Source: DATBVX01 sp035263105 (GTDB lineage Bacteria; Pseudomonadota; Gammaproteobacteria; Steroidobacterales; Steroidobacteraceae). Taken from it: a stretch of DNA of 64,000 nucleotides. Location of the stretch: positions 48,371-112,370 of the forward strand of contig DATFRO010000034.1 of the NCBI GenBank assembly GCA_035263105.1. Direction: 5' to 3'. The notes beneath the pieces are model-generated. The model was not told where the DNA came from and searched no databases. It was given only the letters and a program-made list of their open reading frames with translations. Each line of letters opens with the position of its first letter. The first letter of the stretch is position 1. Both the position numbers and the translations under genes were made by a program. Shown here piece after piece: positions 45,000 through 52,921 of this stretch.

Positions 45000-45322
45000 T
45001 GGTGCCCGGGGCCGGACTCGAACCGGCATGGGGTCGCCCCCAAGGGATTTTCGTACTCGCTACAGCTTTCGCTGCTGCGCCTGGCGGCGCATTTGGAGTC
45101 TGGACTTTACCTTTGCCGTGTCGCCGGCGTGGCCGACGGTTTAGGCAGGGGCCGTCAAGTCTCTACACTTTCCCGGTTCGTTCCGGACCGGGCTTAGCTC
45201 GGGATTGCAGTCACCGCGACGTGCTACTGTTTCCCCGAATTTGACCCCATTCGCGCGAGCGTTTCCGACCCGCGTGCTCAAATGCTCAAGTCCCTTGCGT
45301 CTACCAGTTTCGCCACCCGGGC
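45000..45322 (-). tRNA. tRNA-Leu (anticodon UAA) interrupted by a group I intron
   Basis: On the minus strand the 5' exon is 45322–45288 (35 bases) and the 3' exon is 45051–45000 (52 bases). Joined, they make an 87-base leucine tRNA: acceptor GCCCGGG with CCCGGGC, encoded CCA and discriminator A, D arm GCGAAACTGGTAGACGC, a long variable arm as in leucine tRNAs, and T loop TTCGAGT. The anticodon stem AGGGA/TCCCT closes a loop C-U-U-A-A-A-A, giving anticodon UAA. The break falls between U34 (45288) and A35 (45051). It matches E. coli leuZ in position after pgsA, tRNA-Gly and tRNA-Cys, but lies on the opposite strand. Confidence 0.96.
45052..45287 (-). ncRNA. Group I self-splicing intron (IC3-like) in the tRNA-Leu(UAA) anticodon loop
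   Basis: The 236-nt intron follows the 5' exon U and ends in G (45052). Reading the minus strand: P1 pairs exon CUU with intron GAG (45277–45279) and gives a U·G splice-site pair. P2 has 7 bp (45268–45274 with 45254–45260). P4 is TCGGG (45234–45238) with CCCGA (45199–45203). P6 is CCCGGT (45187–45192) with ACCGGG (45172–45177). P7 is GACTT (45157–45161) with AAGTC (45103–45107). P9 is a 5-bp stem with a GAAA tetraloop (45062–45075). The core boxes read ATTCGGGGAAAC (P), GCAATCCCGAGC (Q), GTGTAGAGACTTGACGG (R, 45152–45168) and AAAGTCCAGAC (S). These closely follow the cyanobacterial tRNA-Leu(UAA) intron as I remember it. There is no endonuclease frame inside. Confidence 0.94.
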
Positions 45323-45338
45323 TGCGGACGGCGTCGGA

Positions 45339-45344
45339 ATTCTA
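45339..45344 (-). promoter_or_regulatory. Possible -10 box for tRNA-Leu
   Basis: TAGAAT on the minus strand, 17 bases before the tRNA 5' end, followed by a GC-rich stretch. The -35 region is poor, so the call is tentative. Confidence 0.35.
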
Positions 45345-45358
45345 CACGCGCGTGCATG

Positions 45359-45364
45359 TATAAT
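45359..45364 (+). promoter_or_regulatory. Possible -10 box for the ccm operon
   Basis: A perfect TATAAT on the + strand, preceded by TG, lies about 65 bases before ccmA; the -35 hexamer is weak. It overlaps the divergent tRNA-Leu promoter region, so the two could interfere. Confidence 0.45.
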
Positions 45365-45430
45365 GCGATGGCTGAGGTAGCACGTTTAACCGTTTGAATT
45401 GATGGTGCTTATGTGACATCGGCCGCAGGC

Positions 45431-46051
45431 ATGAAAGAACCTCTCCTCAGCGCCAGCAACCTGCAGTTGTGGCGCGGCGAGCGGCACGTGCTGCGCGGTG
45501 TGTCGTGCTCCATCGGCGCGGGCGAGGCGCTGCATGTGTACGGACCGAATGGCTGCGGCAAGACGACGCTCCTACGCGTGGTCTGCGGACTGCTGCAGGC
45601 GGAGGAGGGCGAGGTGCGCTGGGAAGGCGTACCGATACGCGAGTCCAACAGCACGTATCACGCATCGCTCGCGTACCTGGCGCACGACACCGCACTCAAG
45701 GGCGATCTCACACCGCTCGAAAACCTGCGCTACAGCGTAGGACTGAAGCGGGTGCTGTCGGACGAGGAGATTCTCGCGACGCTGACGGACCTCGGTGTAG
45801 GACAGTGCGCGCAACTTCCGGCGCGCGTGCTTTCGGCCGGCCAGCGCAGGCGAGTCGCACTGTGCCGCGTGCTGCTCGCGCGCGCGCGCTTCTGGGTGCT
45901 CGATGAACCGTTCACGAATCTCGATGCAGCGAGCTGCGAACAGATCTCCGCGGCGATTGCCACTCACCTGAATGCCGCTGGACTCGCGTTGATCGCCGCG
46001 CACCAGGGGCTTGCGCTGCATTCAGGTCGCGTGACCACGCTGTCGTTGTGA
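45431..46051 (+). CDS. ccmA: Heme exporter ATP-binding protein CcmA
   Basis: The 206-residue ATPase belongs to the CcmABCD complex, which releases holo-CcmE during System I cytochrome c maturation. It has Walker A GPNGCGKTTLL, the Ccm-type signature LSAGQRRRVALCR (SAGQ in place of SGGQ, as in other CcmA proteins), Walker B FWVLDEPFTNLD and an H-loop in LIAAHQG. The ATG at 45431 is chosen; an in-frame GTG at 45413 would add six residues. It is the first gene of a nine-gene ccm operon and overlaps ccmB by 4 bases. Confidence 0.95.
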   Translation: MKEPLLSASNLQLWRGERHVLRGVSCSIGAGEALHVYGPNGCGKTTLLRVVCGLLQAEEGEVRWEGVPIRESNSTYHASLAYLAHDTALKGDLTPLENLRYSVGLKRVLSDEEILATLTDLGVGQCAQLPARVLSAGQRRRVALCRVLLARARFWVLDEPFTNLDAASCEQISAAIATHLNAAGLALIAAHQGLALHSGRVTTLSL

Positions 46052-46731
46052 TGTCAGCCAGCGCTTTCACTGCCGGTCGCCTGGTCCTGGAACGTGACCT
46101 GCGTCTCGCCATGCGACGCTGGAGCCACGTAGGCGACCCGCTGGTGTTCTTCCTCATCGTCACGACGCTGTTCCCGCTCGGATTAAGTCCGGAGCTGTCG
46201 CGCCTGAGAGACGTGGCGCCCGGTGCGCTCTGGGTGGCGGCGCTGTTATCCTCGCTCCTCGCTGCGGACTCGCTGCTCAAGTCGGATGCGCAGGACGGAA
46301 CCCTCGAGCAGTACGTGCTGTGCGGGCAGCCGCTGACCTGGTTGCTGCTCGCGAAGACGACGGCGCACTGGCTCCTGAGTGGATTGCCGCTCGTGTTGAT
46401 CTCGCCACTGGTCGCCATCGCACTCGGAGTCCCGGCCCACGCTCTCACGATTGTCGTGTCGAGCCTGCTGCTGGGTACGCTGACACTGAGTCTGCTGGGG
46501 AGCATCGGCGCCGCGTTGACGGTCGGCCTGCGACGCGGAGGCCTGCTGTTGTCGCTGCTGGTGCTGCCGCTCGCCATGCCGCTGCTGATCTTCGGCGCGC
46601 GTGCGATCGAGCTGGCGATCGCGGCAGAGCCCGTCGCCGGGCCCCTGTACTTGCTGGCCGCGTTGTTCGTGCTGGCACTGACGCTGGCGCCGCTCACCGC
46701 GGCGGCTGCGGTCAGGATCAGCATCGAGTAG
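46048..46731 (+). CDS. ccmB: Heme exporter membrane protein CcmB
   Basis: The 227-residue protein has six membrane helices and the CcmB family blocks RDLRLAMRR, FFLIVTTLFPLG, LLSSLLAADSLLKSDAQDG and LEQYVL. With CcmA, CcmC and CcmD it forms the ABC complex for heme handling at the inner membrane. The start overlaps ccmA by 4 bases. A TTA codon lies at 46246. Confidence 0.95.
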   Translation: MMSASAFTAGRLVLERDLRLAMRRWSHVGDPLVFFLIVTTLFPLGLSPELSRLRDVAPGALWVAALLSSLLAADSLLKSDAQDGTLEQYVLCGQPLTWLLLAKTTAHWLLSGLPLVLISPLVAIALGVPAHALTIVVSSLLLGTLTLSLLGSIGAALTVGLRRGGLLLSLLVLPLAMPLLIFGARAIELAIAAEPVAGPLYLLAALFVLALTLAPLTAAAAVRISIE

Positions 46732-46753
46732 AGCAGGGAGAGAGCTGCCGCTC

Positions 46754-47485
46754 ATGTGGACCTGGTTGCACAAGTTTGCGTCGCCGCCGCACTTCTATCG
46801 GCTCGCGGGACTGCTCGCGCCGTGGTTTGGCTGGAGCGCGTTCATCCTGATCGTTGGCGCGCTCTACGGTGGCCTCGTGCTCGCCCCGCCCGATTACCAG
46901 CAGGGCGATGCGTTCCGCATCATCTATGTCCATGCGCCAAGCGCGTGGATGTCACTCTTCATCTATGTCGTGATGGCGTCCTCGGCGGCCATTGGCCTCA
47001 TCTGGCGCATCAAGCTCGCGCACGCGGTGGCGGCGAGCTGCGCCCCGGTCGGTGCATCGTTCACCTTCGCCGCGCTCGCCACCGGCGCGCTCTGGGGGCA
47101 GCCGATGTGGGGGACGTGGTGGGTGTGGGATGCGCGCCTCACGTCCGAGCTGATCCTCCTGTTCCTGTACCTGGGATACATCGCGTTGCGCTCCTCGATC
47201 GACGACCTGCAACGCGCTGACCGCGCGAGTGCGGTGCTCGCCATCGTCGGAGTGGTGAACGTCCCGATCATTCATTATTCAGTCGTCTGGTGGAACACGT
47301 TGCATCAGCCGGCGACCGTGACCAAGATGGCGGCGCCATCCATCTCCACTTCGATGCTGATTCCGCTGCTCGTGATGATCCTGGGCTTCACCTTGTGCTT
47401 CGTGGCGCTGCTCCTGGTGCGGGTGCGCGGCGAAGTGCTGCGCCGTGAGCGCAGCGCAGGCTGGATCCGCGAGGTGATGGCGTGA
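46754..47485 (+). CDS. ccmC: Heme exporter membrane protein CcmC
   Basis: The 243-residue protein has six helices and the tryptophan-rich heme-binding WWD-type motif WGTWWVWDARLTSELILLF between two conserved periplasmic histidines (one in YVHAPSAWMS, one in HYSVVWWNTLHQ). It presents heme to CcmE in the periplasm. It begins 22 bases after ccmB and its stop overlaps the ccmD GTG start. Confidence 0.96.
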   Translation: MWTWLHKFASPPHFYRLAGLLAPWFGWSAFILIVGALYGGLVLAPPDYQQGDAFRIIYVHAPSAWMSLFIYVVMASSAAIGLIWRIKLAHAVAASCAPVGASFTFAALATGALWGQPMWGTWWVWDARLTSELILLFLYLGYIALRSSIDDLQRADRASAVLAIVGVVNVPIIHYSVVWWNTLHQPATVTKMAAPSISTSMLIPLLVMILGFTLCFVALLLVRVRGEVLRRERSAGWIREVMA

Positions 47486-47652
47486 GCCTCAGCCACTTTC
47501 TCTCGATGGGCGGCTACGCCATGTTCGTCTGGCCGGCCTACGCAATCACCCTGGTCGTGCTGGTGGGCAACGTCATGGCGGCGCGCGCGAGTCATCGTCG
47601 CGCATTGGCCGAGGCACGGCGTCGACTCGGCATGGGAGAGCTCGCCGGATGA
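47482..47652 (+). CDS. ccmD: Heme exporter small protein CcmD
   Basis: This 56-residue gene starts with GTG at 47482, overlapping the ccmC stop (GTGA), and ends TGA at 47652, overlapping the ccmE ATG. The product has MGGYAMFVWPAYAITLVVLV, the single membrane helix of CcmD with its conserved GGYAxFVWxAY start, then a basic tail (RRALAEARRRLG). CcmD stabilises CcmE and aids its release from CcmABC. The position between ccmC and ccmE and the motif make the call firm despite its size. Confidence 0.93.
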   Translation: MSLSHFLSMGGYAMFVWPAYAITLVVLVGNVMAARASHRRALAEARRRLGMGELAG

Positions 47653-48086
47653 CGCCGCGGCGCAAACGCCTGGTCGTGGTCCTCAGCGTGCTCGCTGGCG
47701 TGGGAATCGCCGCCGGGCTCGTGTTCCGCGCGCTCAGCGAGAACATGATGCTGTTCTACGATCCGAGCCAGGTAGTCGGAGGCGAGGCGCCCCACGAGCG
47801 GCCGTTCCGCATCGGCGGCATGGTCACGAAGGGCAGCGTCACGCGTGCGAACGGCAGCCTCGAAGTGCGCTTCACGGTCACGGACTTCAAGCACAGCGTC
47901 CCGGTGACCTACACCGGCGTGCTTCCGGATCTGTTCGGCGAAGGCAAGGGAGTTGTCGCTCACGGACGGCTGACGCGCGAAGGGGTATTCGCGGCGGATG
48001 AAGTGCTCGCGAAGCACGACGAGAAGTACATGCCGCCTGAAGTCGCCAAGTCCCTCAAGGGCACACCGCCACAGGGCGCCACATGA
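47649..48086 (+). CDS. ccmE: Periplasmic heme chaperone CcmE
   Basis: The 145-residue protein has an N-terminal membrane anchor (about 8–27) and an OB-fold barrel. The heme-binding His123 and Tyr127 lie in AKHDEKYMPP, as at His130/Tyr134 in E. coli. Other blocks are RPFRIGGMV, VTDF.HSVPVTYTG and LPDLFGEGKGVVAHG. It carries heme from CcmC to the CcmFH ligase. Both ends overlap neighbours by 4 bases. Confidence 0.96.
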   Translation: MTPRRKRLVVVLSVLAGVGIAAGLVFRALSENMMLFYDPSQVVGGEAPHERPFRIGGMVTKGSVTRANGSLEVRFTVTDFKHSVPVTYTGVLPDLFGEGKGVVAHGRLTREGVFAADEVLAKHDEKYMPPEVAKSLKGTPPQGAT

Positions 48087-50038
48087 TTCCGGAACTCGGC
48101 CATTTCGCACTGATCCTCGCGCTGTGCCTGGCGATCGCGCAGAGCGTGTTCGGACTCATCGGTGCCTGGCGCCGCCAACCGGAATGGATGGCCGTGGCGC
48201 GGCCCGCCGTCGCCGGTCAGTTCGTGTTCGTCGCCCTGGCATTCGGCTGTCTCACCGCGGCCTTCGTCGGCAATGACTTCTCGGTGAGCTACGTCGCGCT
48301 CAACTCGAACTCGGCGCTGCCCACGTTCTATCGCGTAGCGGCCGTGTGGGGCGCGCACGAAGGCTCGCTCCTGTTGTGGATCTTCGTGCTCGCCACCTGG
48401 TCGCTGGCGGTCGCGGCCTTGAGCCGCTCGTTGCCCGACACGTTCATCGCCCGTGTGCTCGGCGTCCTCGGCGTGGTCAGCGCCGGCTTCATGACGTTCA
48501 CGCTGGCGACTTCCAATCCGTTCCTGCGCCTGTTGCCGCCCGCGGTGGACGGCAATGACCTGAACCCGTTGCTGCAGGATTTCGCGCTGGCGGTGCATCC
48601 GCCGATTCTCTATACCGGCTATGTCGGCTTCGCCGTCGCCTTCGCGTTCGCCTGCGCCGCAATGCTCGAAGGCCGGCTCGACCAGGCCTGGGCGCGCTGG
48701 ACGCGGCCGTGGACCATCGTCGCGTGGATGTTCCTCACCATCGGCATCGCGCTCGGCAGCTGGTGGGCGTACTACGAGCTGGGCTGGGGCGGATGGTGGT
48801 TCTGGGATCCGGTCGAGAACGCGTCCTTCATGCCCTGGCTCGCGGGCACAGCGCTGATTCATTCGCTCGCGGTGACCGAAAAGCGTGGGCTATTCCGCAG
48901 CTGGACGTTGCTGCTCGCCATCTTTGCGTTCTCGCTCAGCCTGCTCGGCACTTTCCTCGTGCGCTCCGGCGTGCTGATCTCAGTGCACGCCTTCGCTACC
49001 GATCCCGCGCGCGGTGTCTTCGTGCTCACGTTCCTGACCCTGTGCATCGGCGGCGCGCTCTCGCTCTATGCCTGGCGGGCGCCGAAGCTCGGCTCATCGG
49101 CCGGCTTCGAGCTTTGGTCGCGCGAGTCGTTCCTGCTGTTCAACAACGTGCTGCTGGTGATCGCGGCGGCCCTCATCCTGCTGGGCACGCTCTATCCACT
49201 CTTCATGGACGGCCTCGACCTCGGCAAGATCTCGGTCGGCCCGCCGTACTTCCGCGCAGTGTTCCTGGTGCCGATGCTGCCGCTGCTCGCGCTGCTCGGT
49301 GTCGGGATGCACGCCGCGTGGAAACGCGCGCGGCTGGCGGATCTCAAGCGACCGCTCCTGATCGCACTGATCGTCGCCCTGGTGGTCGCGCTGACGGCGA
49401 CGCTCTGGTTCTTCGGGCGCGTCACCGTGCTCGCGACGGTGGGAACGACCGCGGGTTTGTGGATCATCTATTCCTCGCTGCGGGATCCTGTGTCACGACT
49501 ACGCAAGCACCAGAGCCTCTCGGCGGCCGTGCTCGGCATGTCGATCGCTCACTTCGGTGTCGGCGTCTTCACCATCGGCGTCGCGGGCGTCGAAGCCTAC
49601 AAGATCGAGAAAGACGTGGCGCTGAAACCCGGGCAGTCGGTGACGATCGCCGGCTACGACTTCGCCTTCCGCGAGCTGCGCAACGTCGAGGGCCCCAACT
49701 ATCACGCCATCGAGGGCGAGTTCGATGTCACTCGCAACGGCCAGCTGGTGCGCGTGCTGCAGCCGCAGAAGCGCGTGTATCGCGTGCAGACCAGCCCGAT
49801 GACGGAGGCGGCGATCACGGTCGGCTGGACACGCGATCTGTTCGTGGCGCTCGGCGATCAGCTGGGGAACGAGGCGTGGAGCGTGCGCATCCAGTACAAG
49901 CCGCTCATCCGCTACGTCTGGCTGGGAGCGTTGCTGATGGCGTTCGGCGGCCTGCTCGCGGCCTCCGACCGGCGGTATCGGAGCGTCCGGGTCACCGAAC
50001 CACTGCCGACAGGGTCGACGGCGCGAGACGCCGCCTGA
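48083..50038 (+). CDS. ccmF: Cytochrome c heme lyase subunit CcmF
   Basis: The 651-residue protein has about 15 membrane helices and the periplasmic WWD motif GWGGWWFWDPVENASFMPWL for heme binding. Conserved blocks are WGAHEGSLLLW, HPPILYTGYVGF and TLLGTFLVRSGVL-like sequence near 300. It attaches heme to apocytochrome c with CcmH and CcmI. Its last base is shared with the ccmG ATG (TGATG). Confidence 0.97.
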   Translation: MIPELGHFALILALCLAIAQSVFGLIGAWRRQPEWMAVARPAVAGQFVFVALAFGCLTAAFVGNDFSVSYVALNSNSALPTFYRVAAVWGAHEGSLLLWIFVLATWSLAVAALSRSLPDTFIARVLGVLGVVSAGFMTFTLATSNPFLRLLPPAVDGNDLNPLLQDFALAVHPPILYTGYVGFAVAFAFACAAMLEGRLDQAWARWTRPWTIVAWMFLTIGIALGSWWAYYELGWGGWWFWDPVENASFMPWLAGTALIHSLAVTEKRGLFRSWTLLLAIFAFSLSLLGTFLVRSGVLISVHAFATDPARGVFVLTFLTLCIGGALSLYAWRAPKLGSSAGFELWSRESFLLFNNVLLVIAAALILLGTLYPLFMDGLDLGKISVGPPYFRAVFLVPMLPLLALLGVGMHAAWKRARLADLKRPLLIALIVALVVALTATLWFFGRVTVLATVGTTAGLWIIYSSLRDPVSRLRKHQSLSAAVLGMSIAHFGVGVFTIGVAGVEAYKIEKDVALKPGQSVTIAGYDFAFRELRNVEGPNYHAIEGEFDVTRNGQLVRVLQPQKRVYRVQTSPMTEAAITVGWTRDLFVALGDQLGNEAWSVRIQYKPLIRYVWLGALLMAFGGLLAASDRRYRSVRVTEPLPTGSTARDAA

Positions 50039-50571
50039 TGTTGCGCTACCTGCTGCCCCTCGGCGGCCTCGCGGTCCTGGTCGTGTTCCTGTTCTTCGGG
50101 CTGCATCGCGAGCCGTCGATCATCCCGTCGCCGCTCATCGGCAAGCCCGCACCACCGTTTTCACTGCCAAGCGTCACGGACCCCTCGCGCCAGGTCACGA
50201 ACGCGACCTATCGCGGCCGGATGTATGTGCTCAACGTCTGGGGCACGTGGTGCGTCGGCTGTCGTGAAGAGCACTCGGCACTGCTCGCTATCGCGCGCAC
50301 CAACGTGGTTCCGATCGTCGGCCTGAGCTGGAAGGACGATCGGCCGCTCGCGATCGAGTGGCTCAAGCAACTCGGCGACCCCTATGTCGAGTGCGCATTC
50401 GATGCCGATGGCCGCGTGGCAATCGACTGGGGCGTGTACGGGGCGCCGGAGACATTCCTCGTCGACGCGCAGGGCAGGGTCATCCACAAGCACATCGCGC
50501 CGCTGACCGAGGCGATCTGGCAGCGTGATTTCCTGCCGCGCATCCAGGCTGCTGCGGGAACCAGGCCGTGA
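50038..50571 (+). CDS. ccmG: Thiol:disulfide interchange protein CcmG (DsbE)
   Basis: The 177-residue thioredoxin-fold protein is anchored by one N-terminal helix (about 6–22). The active site is WCVGC (Cys72, Cys75), and the acidic GxxxAPETF motif is seen as YGAPETFLVD with the cis-proline. It reduces disulfides in CcmH and apocytochrome c in the periplasm. The start overlaps ccmF by one base and the end overlaps ccmH by 4. Confidence 0.95.
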   Translation: MLRYLLPLGGLAVLVVFLFFGLHREPSIIPSPLIGKPAPPFSLPSVTDPSRQVTNATYRGRMYVLNVWGTWCVGCREEHSALLAIARTNVVPIVGLSWKDDRPLAIEWLKQLGDPYVECAFDADGRVAIDWGVYGAPETFLVDAQGRVIHKHIAPLTEAIWQRDFLPRIQAAAGTRP

Positions 50572-51005
50572 AGGCGTTCGCGGTCGCGCTCCTGCTGATG
50601 CTCGCGACGAGCGTCGCGTTCGGCATCGACTCGGGCGATGACTTCCCGGACCCGGTTCTGCAGGCGCGCTACGAGCGGCTGATTCACGATCTCAGGTGCC
50701 TGGTGTGCCAGAACGAGAGCATCGCGGATTCAAACGCCGGCCTGGCAGCGGATTTGCGCCGGGAAGTGCGCGAGATGCTGCGCGCCGGCAAGAGCGACCA
50801 GGAAATCCTCGCCTTCATGACGGATCGCTACGGGGACTTCGTGTTGTTCCGGCCGCCGTTCGTGGCTCGCACCTGGATCCTGTGGCTGGCCCCCGCGTTG
50901 CTGCTCGTCGCGGGAGCCTGGATCGCGGCGCGGATCGTGCGCCAGCGTCAACGACTGGCACGTGAGGACGCGGACGATTCCGATCTCGATGCGGGATCCG
51001 CATGA
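50568..51005 (+). CDS. ccmH: Cytochrome c maturation protein CcmH
   Basis: The 145-residue protein has a signal peptide (to about 19), the redox pair Cys44 and Cys47 in LRCLVCQN, the helical bundle ADLRREVREML and FMTDRYGDFVLF, and one membrane helix near residues 100–120. Unlike E. coli, where CcmH is fused with the TPR part, the two are separate here as in Pseudomonas and Rhodobacter. It overlaps ccmG and ccmI by 4 bases. Confidence 0.95.
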   Translation: MKAFAVALLLMLATSVAFGIDSGDDFPDPVLQARYERLIHDLRCLVCQNESIADSNAGLAADLRREVREMLRAGKSDQEILAFMTDRYGDFVLFRPPFVARTWILWLAPALLLVAGAWIAARIVRQRQRLAREDADDSDLDAGSA

Positions 51006-52024
51006 TCGCCTTCCTCAGCATCGCGGGAGTCATGGCGCTCGTCGCGATTGGCGTGGTGTGCTGGCCGCTGCTGCGCTCGCGCGGCGGGTCGACGCCGCGC
51101 TGGCCGGCCGCCGTCGCTGTGGCCGTGCTGATTCCAGGGATCGCCTTCGGGCTGTACCAGGCCTGGAGCAACTGGTCGTGGCGCGAAGTCCCGCAGCTCC
51201 CGGGCGTTCCACCCGCGATAGCGCAGATGGTCGGGAAACTCGAGGCGCGCTTGAGGGCCAACCCGAACGATATCAATGGCTGGCTGCTCCTCGGGCGCTC
51301 CTACTTTCAGCTGGGCATGTACCTGAGAGCCGCCGATGCCTACGAACATGCCTATACGCAGAGTGGCGGCGAAAACCTCGACGCGATACTCGGTCTCGGG
51401 GAAACGCTGGTGTTCGCCGAAGGCCGGGCAGTGACGCCGCGCTCGGCAGAGCTCTTCGAGCGCGCCTACACACGTGCCCCGCACGATCCGCGCGCGCTCT
51501 GGTACTCGGGCCTCGCAGCGTTCCAGGACGGCCGGCTCGCGACCGCGCGCGAGCGCTGGGCCGGGCTGGTCGCGCTCGATCCACCGCCCGAGATCCGTCG
51601 CGTGCTCGAGAGCAAGATCGCCGAGCTCGATGAACACCTGAAAGGATCAAGCGCCGCCGCGGCGACGACACCCGACGCCGCACCGGTCGTGAAGGTTCGC
51701 GTGCGCCTCGATCCGAAGCTCTCCGCTCGTGTCCCGCAGGGCGCGCCGCTCTTCGTGATGGTGCGCGCGGGAGAGGGCGGCGGGCCGCCGCTGGCGGTCA
51801 CGCGCCGCGACAGCGCTCATTTCCCGGTCCTGATCGAGCTCACCGATCGCGATTCGATGATCGCCGGGCGCAGCCTCGCGGACGCGCCTTCTCTCACCGT
51901 GGTGGCGCGCATCGCGCGCTCCGGAGATCCGCGTGCGCGCAGCGGCGATCTCGAAGGGAAGGTGGGCTATGATGTGAAGAACAAGGAACCCGTCGACCTG
52001 CTGATCGACTCGGTCGTTCCCTAG
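51002..52024 (+). CDS. ccmI: Cytochrome c maturation TPR protein CcmI
   Basis: The 340-residue protein has two N-terminal membrane helices (about 1–18 and 36–55), then periplasmic TPR repeats (NDINGWLLLGRSYFQLGMYLRAA, GGENLDAILGLGETLVFAEG, PHDPRALWYSGLAAFQDGR). The C-terminal beta domain (about 225–340) starts VKVRVRLDPKLSARVPQGAPLFV. CcmI chaperones apocytochromes to the CcmFH ligase. It is the last gene of the ccm operon; the MaoC-like gene begins 8 bases after its stop. Confidence 0.92.
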   Translation: MIAFLSIAGVMALVAIGVVCWPLLRSRGGSTPRWPAAVAVAVLIPGIAFGLYQAWSNWSWREVPQLPGVPPAIAQMVGKLEARLRANPNDINGWLLLGRSYFQLGMYLRAADAYEHAYTQSGGENLDAILGLGETLVFAEGRAVTPRSAELFERAYTRAPHDPRALWYSGLAAFQDGRLATARERWAGLVALDPPPEIRRVLESKIAELDEHLKGSSAAAATTPDAAPVVKVRVRLDPKLSARVPQGAPLFVMVRAGEGGGPPLAVTRRDSAHFPVLIELTDRDSMIAGRSLADAPSLTVVARIARSGDPRARSGDLEGKVGYDVKNKEPVDLLIDSVVP

Positions 52025-52032
52025 AACAAACC

Positions 52033-52914
52033 ATGGCTGAAACCGTCTCCATGAACTTCGCCTCGCCGCCGTCGGTGCTGTGCGCGCTGCCGAAGATGTT
52101 CTTTGCGCGCCGTCCGACACATGTGCCGAAGGGGCAGACGCTCCCGCTGATCGAGGCGCGCATCGAGGGACTCAGCGCCCGCCCGGACAACCTCGAGTCC
52201 TACCGCCGTGTCTGCGGCTTCGCGGCCGACGGCAAGCTCCCGATCACCTACCCGCACATCATGACGATGCCGTTGCACGTCGCGATGCTGACCTCGGATG
52301 CCTTCCCGGTGCGCCTGCTCGGCCTGGTGCACGTGCGCAACGAAATCACGAGCCACCGGCCGATCGCGGCGGAAGAGGCTCTCGATGTGCACTGCGCATT
52401 GCCCGCGCACCGCGAGACGGATCGCGGGCAGGAGTTCGACCTGATCACGACGGCGAGCATCGCGGGGAGCGCGGTCTGGTCGGAAGTCAGCACCTTTCTC
52501 GCGCGCCGCAAGTCGAATCGCACCGACGGGGCGCGCGGCGCCGCGAAACCGAAGGACGAAGTGCCGGAGGCGGTGCACACGACGAGCTGGCGCGCCGATG
52601 GTGACATCGGACGGCGCTACGCCGCCGTCTCGGGCGATTACAACCTCATCCACATCGCCGATGTCACCGCGAAGCTCTTCGGTTTCAACCGGGCGATCGC
52701 GCACGGCCTCTGGTCGCTGGCGCGCTCGGCCGCGGAACTGCGGCCGCGCCTCGCCGCCGACGGCGTGCGGCTCACGGCGGGCTTCAAGCTCCCGATCCTG
52801 TTACCGGCGTGGGTCACGTTGCAGAGCTGGGAAACCGGCGCCGGGCTCGCTTTCAACCTCAAGGATGCCCAGGGCGAGAAGCCGCACATGAGCGGCGTGC
52901 TCGATCGCTTGTAG
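52033..52914 (+). CDS. MaoC-like (hotdog) dehydratase
   Basis: The 293-residue protein contains a MaoC hydratase domain in its C-terminal half: GDIGRRYAAVSGDYNLIHI, then AKLFGFNRAIAHGLWSLA with the (R)-hydratase-like acidic Asp and His. The first 150 residues form a second, degenerate hotdog lacking those residues, so it is a double-hotdog enzyme like those acting on trans-enoyl-CoA or enoyl-ACP substrates. It may provide a step in fatty acid metabolism, consistent with fadH elsewhere, but the exact substrate is unknown. It follows ccmI by 8 bases but is not a ccm gene. Confidence 0.85.
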   Translation: MAETVSMNFASPPSVLCALPKMFFARRPTHVPKGQTLPLIEARIEGLSARPDNLESYRRVCGFAADGKLPITYPHIMTMPLHVAMLTSDAFPVRLLGLVHVRNEITSHRPIAAEEALDVHCALPAHRETDRGQEFDLITTASIAGSAVWSEVSTFLARRKSNRTDGARGAAKPKDEVPEAVHTTSWRADGDIGRRYAAVSGDYNLIHIADVTAKLFGFNRAIAHGLWSLARSAAELRPRLAADGVRLTAGFKLPILLPAWVTLQSWETGAGLAFNLKDAQGEKPHMSGVLDRL

Positions 52915-52921
52915 CCCCTTG

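Noticed and set aside
45052..45287. Homing endonuclease in the intron
   Set aside because: At 236 nt there is no frame long enough, and none starts with a plausible ribosome site.
44983..45322. Pseudo-tRNA or tmRNA
   Set aside because: Both exons join to a full leucine cloverleaf, and the insert has the group I core rather than a tmRNA tag frame.
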